Part shown: piece after piece, positions 5,973-10,676 of the stretch
Numbering within the stretch: the stretch's first letter is position 1
Layout: every line of letters starts with the position of its first letter
Notes under the pieces: model-generated
Told to the model about the DNA's origin: nothing
The model's database searches: none
The model's input: only the letters and a program-made list of their open reading frames with translations
Assembly (NCBI GenBank): GCA_964477685.1
Contig: CAYZHK010000051.1
Location: 1-10,676, forward strand
Length of the DNA stretch: 10,676 nt
DNA from: JACTUC01 sp964477685
GTDB lineage: Archaea > Thermoproteota > Methanomethylicia > Methanomethylicales > Methanomethylicaceae
Direction of reading: 5' to 3'
Position numbers and translations under genes: made by a program

Positions 5973-6736
5973 AACTCGACGAATTTAGGAAAAGGAAAGG
6001 CAAGGAAAAAATAGTGATGCTGACGGCCTACGACTACCAAATCGCAAGGATCCTGGATGAGGAGGCAATCGACATCATCCTCGTCGGCGACAGCCTGGGG
6101 ATGGTGGTGCAGGGCTGTTCGGACACGCGGGCTGTGACCATGGGGGACATGCTCTACCACACGAGGGCCGTGGCCAGGGCGGCCAAGAGGACACCCATAA
6201 TCGCAGACATGCCCCTCAACAGCGACCTGACGGCCAGGAGGGCGCTGAGAAACGCAAAGCTCCTGATGGCGGCTGGAGCCCACGGCGTGAAGATCGAGGG
6301 GAGGAAAACCAAGGTGATCCGCAACCTGATAGGGAACGGGATACCCGTGATGGCCCACATGGGCCTCCTGCCGCAGACCGCCACTGCCTACAGGATGGCT
6401 GGCAAAGCCCCCGAAGACGCGCAGAGGATCCTTCAGGACGCGGAGGAGGTGGACGAGACCGGCGCCTTTGCCATGGTGCTGGAATCCATACCCGAGGGGC
6501 TGGCGAGGCGCATAACCGAATCCATAGCCGCTCCCACCATAGGGATAGGCGCCGGGAAGTTTTGCGACGGGCAGGTCCTGGTGATCAATGACATGCTGGG
6601 CATGGACCCAACCTTCAGCCCCAAATATCTCAAGCGGTATGCCGACCTCAACCAGGCCATAAGGAAAGCCGTGGGGGACTTCAAGCAGGAGGTAAGGGCT
6701 GCTGAGTATCCGGACGACGCCCACACCTACCACTGA
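5969..6736 (+). CDS. panB: 3-methyl-2-oxobutanoate hydroxymethyltransferase (ketopantoate hydroxymethyltransferase)
   Basis: PanB transfers a hydroxymethyl group from methylene-tetrahydrofolate or the archaeal equivalent cofactor to 2-oxoisovalerate, giving ketopantoate (EC 2.1.2.11). The 255-residue TIM-barrel protein shows LTAYDYQIARIL (18-29), VGDSLGMV (39-46) and IIADMP (77-82). It also has GVKIEG (106-111), VMAHMGLLPQ (127-136), LESIPEGLA (171-179) and IGIGAG (191-196). Asp41, Asp80 and Glu110 match the metal ligands, with Lys108, His130 and Glu172 as further active-site candidates. The stretch after Asp80 (MPLNSDLTA) differs from the usual PF-x-SY pattern. The start is a GTG overlapping the panE stop as GTGA, backed by a GGAGG site; it yields the normal short N-terminus. 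It is the last gene of the CoA operon though it catalyses its first reaction. Confidence 0.94.
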   Translation: MKLDEFRKRKGKEKIVMLTAYDYQIARILDEEAIDIILVGDSLGMVVQGCSDTRAVTMGDMLYHTRAVARAAKRTPIIADMPLNSDLTARRALRNAKLLMAAGAHGVKIEGRKTKVIRNLIGNGIPVMAHMGLLPQTATAYRMAGKAPEDAQRILQDAEEVDETGAFAMVLESIPEGLARRITESIAAPTIGIGAGKFCDGQVLVINDMLGMDPTFSPKYLKRYADLNQAIRKAVGDFKQEVRAAEYPDDAHTYH

Positions 6737-6797
6737 CCTCGCCGGAGACAGAGGGCCCTGGGGGCGGCCAATCCCTGCCCTGACCTATAGTAAATTA

Positions 6798-6824
6798 AGG
6801 GGCTGGCAAGGGGCACTAGCCCCT
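6798..6824 (+). terminator. Hairpin downstream of panB, possible terminator or processing site
   Basis: AGGGGCT (6798-6804) and AGCCCCT (6818-6824) form a perfect 7-bp stem that can extend by a G-U and a G-C pair, leaving a 9-nt loop. It is 62 bp past the panB stop, where the pan operon should end. No U-run follows it directly, so it is not an intrinsic terminator of the bacterial kind. It may act as a transcript-stabilising 3' hairpin. Confidence 0.3.
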
Positions 6825-6883
6825 GCCTCCATATGCCTCAGAAATAGTTAATTGCCTTATGGCTTCAACTAATCTTCTCTGAA

Positions 6884-6902
6884 GAAAAGGCTTATTAATA
6901 TA
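6884..6902 (+). promoter_or_regulatory. argG: Candidate BRE/TATA promoter of argGH
   Basis: TTAATATA (6895-6902) follows a purine-rich GAAAAGG stretch that could serve as BRE. A start site about 25 nt downstream falls near 6925, giving a leader of about 34 nt that contains the 10-bp tandem repeat and the ribosome site. It is the best-spaced TATA-like element in this AT-rich stretch, but the surrounding composition makes chance matches likely. Confidence 0.42.
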
Positions 6903-6916
6903 CCTTCAAACATCTA

Positions 6917-6923
6917 TTTTTTT
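6917..6923 (+). terminator. Oligo-T run between the pan and arg operons
   Basis: Seven consecutive T residues lie just before the predicted argG start site. Oligo-U stretches alone can terminate archaeal transcription, so this could stop read-through from the pan operon. It may equally be part of the AT-rich promoter. Confidence 0.25.
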
Positions 6924-6927
6924 GCAA

Positions 6928-6947
6928 AATATTAAATAATATTAAAT
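6928..6947 (+). repeat. Exact 10-bp tandem repeat in the argG leader, candidate regulator site
   Basis: AATATTAAAT occurs twice head to tail (6928-6937 and 6938-6947), so the copies are one helical turn apart. Each begins with the palindrome AATATT. With the TATA box proposed at 6895-6902 they would cover about +4 to +23, a common place for archaeal repressors, and they end just before the ribosome site. Binding of an arginine-responsive regulator is an inference. Confidence 0.4.
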
Positions 6948-6948
6948 T

Positions 6949-6954
6949 GGTGAG
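6949..6954 (+). promoter_or_regulatory. Shine-Dalgarno site of argG
   Basis: GGTGAG lies 4 nt before the ATG at 6959 and matches the anti-Shine-Dalgarno core. It decides for this ATG over the in-frame TTG (6947) and GTG (6950), which overlap or precede it. Confidence 0.6.
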
Positions 6955-6958
6955 AAAC

Positions 6959-8158
6959 ATGACTGGTTTCAAGAAGATAGCACTTGCCTATTCCGGCGGT
7001 CTAGACACCTCCGTTGCCATTAGGTGGCTTGCGGACGAGTACCACGCGAAGATAGTCACGGTGACGGTGGACCTCGGCCAGGGGGAGGACCTCAAGAAAA
7101 TCGGCGAGAAGGCGCTGATGGTTGGCGCCGAGAACCACTATACCATCGACTGCGTGGAGGAGTTCGCCAAATCCTACATCTGGCCATCGGTGAGGGCGAA
7201 CGGCCTCTACCAGGGCAAGTACCCCATCTCGACCTCCCTGGGGAGGCCGCTGGTGGCGCAGAAGCTGGTTGAGGTGGCCCACAGGGAAGGGTGCGATGCC
7301 GTGGCCCACGGCTGCACGGGAAAGGGCAACGACCAGCTCAGGATTGAGATCTCCGCAAAGGCCCTGGACCCCAAATTGACGATGCTTGCACCCACAAGGA
7401 ATTGGGGAATGAGCAGGGACCAGGAGATAGAATACGCCAACAAGCACGGCATACCGGTCTCCAAGGCTGCAAAGAAGTACAGCATTGACGAGAACATCTG
7501 GGGGAGATCCATCGAGAGCGGCCCGCTGGAGAACCCCTGGACCGGCCCGACGGAGGATGGCTGGAAGCTGACCAAATCCCCGGAGGCTGCCCCGGACAGG
7601 GCCACGGAGCTGGAGATTGGCTTCAAGGACGGCGTCCCGGTCTCGGTGGATGGCAAGCAGATGGAGCCAGTCGACCTGATCCACTATGTGGGCAATATCG
7701 CAGGCGAAAACGGGGTGGGAAGGATAGACCACATGGAGGACAGGATCGTGGGCATCAAGTCCCGCGAGACCTACGAATGCCCCTCCGCCATGCCCATCCT
7801 GGAGGCCCACAAGGACCTGGAGAAGCTCATCCTCAACAGGCACGAGCTGACCTTCAAGAAGCTGGTGGACGACCAGTGGACCTTCATGGTGTACGCAGGT
7901 CTCTGGGAGGATCCGCTCCGGGAGGACCTCGATGCCTTCATCAACAAGACAAACGAACGGGTGGAGGGGAGGGTGAGGGTGAAGCTCTACAAGGGATCGA
8001 TGATAGTGACCGGCCGGGAGTCGCCATACTCGGTCTACGACTTCAAGACAGCCACCTATGACTCGTCCTCGACCTTCGACCAGACCCTCTCCAATGGCTT
8101 CGTGCCACTTTGGGGCCTGCCCACGGTCGTATCCAGGAAGGTAATGGGAAAGAAGTGA
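6959..8158 (+). CDS. argG: Argininosuccinate synthase
   Basis: ArgG joins citrulline and aspartate with ATP to argininosuccinate (EC 6.3.4.5), the penultimate step of arginine synthesis. The 399-residue product has the usual length. The N-terminal PP-loop is ALAYSGGLDTSVAIRWL (8-24), next to VTVDLGQGEDL (35-45). Substrate-binding blocks are KYPISTSLGRPLVAQKL (87-103) and AVAHGCTGKGNDQLRIE (114-130), followed by LAPTRNW and the ENIWGRSIESGPLE region of the synthetase domain. The C-terminal half holds the multimerisation segment with ESPYSVYDF. It is the first gene of a two-gene unit, with argH 6 bp downstream, and is preceded by its own promoter-like region with a tandem repeat, so it is probably regulated separately from the pan operon. 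Confidence 0.97.
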   Translation: MTGFKKIALAYSGGLDTSVAIRWLADEYHAKIVTVTVDLGQGEDLKKIGEKALMVGAENHYTIDCVEEFAKSYIWPSVRANGLYQGKYPISTSLGRPLVAQKLVEVAHREGCDAVAHGCTGKGNDQLRIEISAKALDPKLTMLAPTRNWGMSRDQEIEYANKHGIPVSKAAKKYSIDENIWGRSIESGPLENPWTGPTEDGWKLTKSPEAAPDRATELEIGFKDGVPVSVDGKQMEPVDLIHYVGNIAGENGVGRIDHMEDRIVGIKSRETYECPSAMPILEAHKDLEKLILNRHELTFKKLVDDQWTFMVYAGLWEDPLREDLDAFINKTNERVEGRVRVKLYKGSMIVTGRESPYSVYDFKTATYDSSSTFDQTLSNGFVPLWGLPTVVSRKVMGKK

Positions 8159-8164
8159 GCCACA

Positions 8165-9631
8165 TTGAAGATAACCCGCGGAGGGCGCCTGACTGGAGAC
8201 CTCACGGAGGATGTCGCCCGCCTGACATCGTCGGCCGAGCATGACCCCTACATAGCGGACGCCGTGGTTGAAATCAACCTGGCCCACGTGCTGGCCCTCG
8301 TCAAGGGCGGCTACCTCTCCGGAGAGGAGGGGAGATGGCTCGCCTCGGCCCTCGGCGAGCTCCACGGAAAGGCCCTCACCGTCCCCCCCGACATGGAGGA
8401 CATACACATGGTGATCGAGGAGGAGGTCACGAAAAAGGTCGGGCCGGACCTGGGGGGCAAGCTCCATACCGGCAAGAGCCGGAACGACCAGGTGGCCACG
8501 GCCGTCCGGATGCGGCTGAGGGATTTCCTCATCGAAATCCTCAGCGAAGTCAACTCGCTCCAGGCGGCGCTCTTCAGGAAGGCGTCAGGGGCAGCAGAGG
8601 TCGTCATGCCCGGCTTCACGCACCTCCAGCACGCCCAGCCGGTCACCGCGGGACACTACCTCCTTGCATACTTCGACATGTTCGGCAGGGACTTCCAGAG
8701 GATCAGGGAATGCTTCGCCAGGGTCAACCTCTCCCCAATGGGGGCGGCTGCCCTGGCGGGGACAGGGTTCAGGGTCAACAGGGACCTGACGGCATCCTAC
8801 CTCGGTTTCGACGGCCTTGTCGAGAACACCATAGACGCAGTCTCGTCGAGGGACTTCGCTATCGAGGCGGTCTCCGCTCTGTCAATAATGATGGCCCAGG
8901 TCAGCAGGATCTCCGAGGAGATTGTGATCTGGTCCTCGCAGGAATTCGGCTACCTGGATCTCCCCGACGACCATTCCTCGACCAGCAGCATAATGCCCCA
9001 GAAGAAGAACCCGGTCACCGCCGAGGTGCTGAGGGCCAAATCCGCAGACGTCTTCGGGGAGTTGACTGCCATGGTTTGCATCATGAAGGGCCTCCCGCTA
9101 GCCTACAACCTGGACATGCAGGAAGTGACTGCCCACCTCTGGCGGGCCTGCGAGATGTCCTCCCTCTCACTCAGGGTGCTGGCGGACCTCGTCGACAAGC
9201 TGAAGTTCAATGAGGCAAGGCTCAGCGATGCAGTCAGGCGCGACTCGTCGGTGGCAACCGAGCTGGCCGACACGCTGGTCAGGGAGGGCGGCATGACCTT
9301 CAGAAAGGCTCACCAGGTGGTGGGCTCCCTCGTCAAGGATCTCTCGGCCGCAGGCTCCTCCCTCACCGAGGAGGACCCGGCGAAGCTGGCGGAGATGATC
9401 TCTGCCGCTTCCGGGAAGAGCCTGCCGGCGGATTCCCTCAGGGCGGCGGTGGATCCGGCCAGGAACGTCAACGTGAGGGCAACCACAGGGGGGCCGTCGT
9501 CCTCCGAGGTCAAGAGAGTGCTGGCGGAGCGGAGCAGGGCGCTTTCCAGCCAGGAGGCCGCCCTCTCCGGCATCAAGATCATACTGGCGAAGAGCGCGGA
9601 GTCTATGCAGTCGGAGCTGTCTGCCCTCTGA
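8165..9631 (+). CDS. argH: Argininosuccinate lyase
   Basis: ArgH splits argininosuccinate into arginine and fumarate (EC 4.3.2.1). The 488-residue protein is of normal length for the fumarase/aspartase superfamily. It has the opening RGGRLTGDLTEDV (5-17), HTGKSRNDQVATAVRM (101-116) and FTHLQHAQPVTAGHYLLAY (151-169) with Thr152-His153. The signature loop SSTSSIMPQKKNP (271-283) carries the catalytic serine at 274-275. The residue after the signature is Val rather than the Asp common in bacteria. The start is a TTG at 8165: it is the only recognised start codon between the in-frame argG stop at 8156 and the conserved N-terminus, and GTGAG of the argG 3' end can act as its ribosome site. The last 29 bp overlap the convergent zinc-ribbon gene. 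Confidence 0.96.
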   Translation: MKITRGGRLTGDLTEDVARLTSSAEHDPYIADAVVEINLAHVLALVKGGYLSGEEGRWLASALGELHGKALTVPPDMEDIHMVIEEEVTKKVGPDLGGKLHTGKSRNDQVATAVRMRLRDFLIEILSEVNSLQAALFRKASGAAEVVMPGFTHLQHAQPVTAGHYLLAYFDMFGRDFQRIRECFARVNLSPMGAAALAGTGFRVNRDLTASYLGFDGLVENTIDAVSSRDFAIEAVSALSIMMAQVSRISEEIVIWSSQEFGYLDLPDDHSSTSSIMPQKKNPVTAEVLRAKSADVFGELTAMVCIMKGLPLAYNLDMQEVTAHLWRACEMSSLSLRVLADLVDKLKFNEARLSDAVRRDSSVATELADTLVREGGMTFRKAHQVVGSLVKDLSAAGSSLTEEDPAKLAEMISAASGKSLPADSLRAAVDPARNVNVRATTGGPSSSEVKRVLAERSRALSSQEAALSGIKIILAKSAESMQSELSAL

Positions 9632-9863
9632 CAGCCTTCCCAAGAAGGTAGCGGGCGCTCTCCCTGGCCCATTCCCCCGACAGCCCATTCTCGAACACCA
9701 GGCCCAGGTACTCTGCCCAGGAAACCGACGTCCTGGCCCTCCACACCTCGTAGTGGCTGGCAAGCCGCTTGGCCCCCTCCTCATGGAACCAGCAGAGCTC
9801 CCCGGCGCTCGCCCTCCCGCAGATGGGGCACCTCCGCTCATTTTTTCGACGGGCACTTGTCAT
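9603..9863 (-). CDS. Small zinc-ribbon-like protein linked to topA
   Basis: This 86-residue protein has a basic N-terminus and then CPICGRASAGELCWFHEEG (12-30). Cys12, Cys15, Cys24 and His27 form a plausible C-x2-C-x8-C-x2-H zinc site. The rest looks helical and aromatic-rich (SHYEVWRARTSVSWAEYLGL at 37-56, then GEWARESARYLLGKAV), with no membrane segment. Its ATG lies inside the 3' end of topA (26-bp overlap) with GGAGG 10 nt upstream, so it is probably translated from the topA message. The pattern of conserved-looking aromatic and charged residues and the ribosome site argue for a real gene. I do not recognise a characterised family; a nucleic-acid-binding or topoisomerase-associated role is only a guess from position and the zinc motif. 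Confidence 0.72.
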   Translation of the reverse strand: MTSARRKNERRCPICGRASAGELCWFHEEGAKRLASHYEVWRARTSVSWAEYLGLVFENGLSGEWARESARYLLGKAVRGQTAPTA

Positions 9864-10676
9864 CTATGCATATCCTCCAGGGCTTCCTGCCCAGCCCCCT
9901 CACTTCCACAACCGGCATGCCGCAGCTGCTGCACCTCGCCCCGGTTGGCCTTATCTTTCCCCTCTGGGGGAGCGGGAGGGAGAAGCGGCAGCCCGAAGGG
10001 TAGTTGGTGCAGCCCACGAACCTCTTTCCGGTCCTCCTGGAATATACAACCACAAGGGAGCCACTAGCGCAGGCCGGGCACCGGCCGAGCGTCCTGTTCT
10101 TCTCCCTCAGGTAGGCCAGCACCTCGGAGAGCTCCTCCCCGATCTCATCATAGTTCATTATCACCCTCTCGAAGATGGGCTTCAGCGTTCCCACCGCCTC
10201 CGCAAGCACCTCCTCACGCCTCTTCTCCCCCTCCTGGATCTGCTCCATCTCCCGGCCCAGGTCCCTCGTCATCTCCACCTTGGTGAGCTCCGGGAAGAAC
10301 TTCCTCAGCACATGGATTACGGACATCCCGAGGTCCGTGACCTCCATGTATCCCCCCTCCACATAGCCCCTCCTGTAGAGGGTATCCATGATGTCCGCCC
10401 TGGTGGACTTCGTGCCCAGGTTGTTCCTCTCCATTACCCTTAGGAGCCTCGTGGGGGTCAGCCTGGCAGGCGGCGGGGTGAACCTGTCCTCAACCGCTAC
10501 CCTCCCCATCCGCACCGCGTCCCCAACCCTCAGCACAGGTGCGGGGGCATCCTTCACCCTCGCGAACGGGTACAGCCTCAACCACCCTTCGCGCTGGGTG
10601 ACCTCCCCCCTCAGGAGAAAGTCGTCGCCCTCTCCACACCTTATCACCGTGTCGGACCTCACCCTTACAGCAGGCT
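9838..10676 (-). CDS. topA: DNA topoisomerase IA, C-terminal part with two zinc ribbons
   Basis: The frame is open to the right edge, so only the last 279 residues are visible. The GTG at 10662 is internal, not a start: the upstream codons (PAVRV) continue the domain. Visible parts are the end of the gate/IV domains (GWLRLYPFARV), the block FTPPPARLTPTRLLRVME, and LGTKSTRADIMDTLYRRGYV, a hallmark of type IA enzymes. LTKVEMTRDLGREMEQIQEG follows. The tail has two zinc ribbons: CPAC...GCTNYPSGC, then CSSCG...CIDDKC before the final KK. This matches archaeal TopA/Topo III, which relaxes negatively supercoiled DNA by single-strand passage through a 5'-phosphotyrosine. The catalytic tyrosine and Toprim domain lie outside, so a reverse gyrase, which carries a similar module, cannot be strictly excluded; the C-terminal ribbons make plain TopA more likely. 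Confidence 0.9.
   Translation of the reverse strand, partial: PAVRVRSDTVIRCGEGDDFLLRGEVTQREGWLRLYPFARVKDAPAPVLRVGDAVRMGRVAVEDRFTPPPARLTPTRLLRVMERNNLGTKSTRADIMDTLYRRGYVEGGYMEVTDLGMSVIHVLRKFFPELTKVEMTRDLGREMEQIQEGEKRREEVLAEAVGTLKPIFERVIMNYDEIGEELSEVLAYLREKNRTLGRCPACASGSLVVVYSRRTGKRFVGCTNYPSGCRFSLPLPQRGKIRPTGARCSSCGMPVVEVRGLGRKPWRICIDDKCPSKK
9874..9878 (-). promoter_or_regulatory. Shine-Dalgarno site of the zinc-ribbon gene inside topA
   Basis: On the minus strand GGAGG precedes the ATG at 9863-9861 by 10 nt, within the topA coding sequence. It supports separate translation initiation of the small gene on the topA transcript. Confidence 0.45.

Noticed and set aside
5816..6733. A 305-codon minus-strand open frame opposite panB and the end of panE
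   Set aside because: Antisense shadow of panB, which has all its catalytic residues; the product shows only Val/Gly/His/Pro-rich bias.
6854..6891. Nested pairings GCCTT/AAGGC and CTTC/GAAG upstream of argG, considered as a riboswitch or leader structure
   Set aside because: The stems are 4-5 bp and interrupted, match no known archaeal riboswitch, and lie upstream of the likely transcription start.
7001..8467. A 488-codon open frame on the minus strand across argG and argH
   Set aside because: It is antisense to two certain genes, its product is biased in His, Val, Leu and Gly with no domain pattern, and high G+C at third positions makes long antisense frames common here.
10660..10662. GTG as the start codon of the topA reading frame
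   Set aside because: The frame continues upstream to the window edge with residues fitting the type IA core, and a start here would remove the catalytic domains.
1..10676. CRISPR arrays, insertion sequences, integrases, tRNA or rRNA genes, or a defence island
   Set aside because: No direct-repeat array, transposase motif or tRNA cloverleaf was seen; codon use looks uniform and the genes are core metabolism and DNA maintenance.

Overview
The window is archaeal chromosomal DNA of fairly high G+C, roughly 60% by eye, with frequent AGG arginine and ATA isoleucine codons. The archaeal signature genes are the CDP-archaeol synthase CarS, the pantoate kinase / phosphopantothenate synthetase pair that replaces bacterial PanC and PanK, a RadB-like recombinase and an archaeal-type topoisomerase IA. 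AT-rich promoter gaps stand out against GC-rich coding DNA, and GGAGG- or GGTGA-type Shine-Dalgarno sites are common. The phylum cannot be fixed by reading alone. A small membrane protein resembling eukaryotic OSTC/Ost3 leans weakly towards the TACK/Asgard side. The PoK/PPS pair argues against Thermoplasmatales, which are known to lack it.

Layout. (1) 1-381, minus strand: the N-terminal part of a protein with an RNase H/RuvC-like first strand, running off the left edge. Its start codon lies 21 bp from that of the divergent radB-like gene (403-1086), which is coupled by a 1-nt stop/start overlap to carS (1086-1589). (2) 1594-1986, minus strand: an OSTC/Ost3-like three-helix membrane protein, convergent with carS. 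(3) 1987-2132: an AT-rich divergent promoter region with a 19-bp near-palindrome. (4) 2133-6736: a five-gene operon, coaBC-PoK-PPS-panE-panB, with every junction overlapping by 1 to 4 nt. (5) 6737-6958: an intergenic region with a hairpin, a TATA-like box, an oligo-T run and an exact 10-bp tandem repeat. (6) 6959-9631: argG-argH. (7) From the right edge, minus strand: the C-terminal part of topA (9838-10676), overlapped by a small zinc-ribbon gene (9603-9863) whose 3' end also overlaps argH.

How the genes work together. PanB and PanE make pantoate from 2-oxoisovalerate. PoK and PPS phosphorylate it and add beta-alanine. CoaBC adds cysteine and decarboxylates to 4'-phosphopantetheine. The whole archaeal middle section of CoA synthesis is therefore in one transcription unit, but the beta-alanine source and the last two CoA steps (CoaD, dephospho-CoA kinase) are not here. 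ArgG and ArgH carry out the last two steps of arginine synthesis. No tRNA, rRNA, CRISPR, IS element or integrase was seen. Most of the window is conserved core metabolism. The less ordinary parts are the RuvC-like/RadB divergent pair, the OSTC-like protein, the topA-linked zinc-ribbon protein and the two operator-like sequences.
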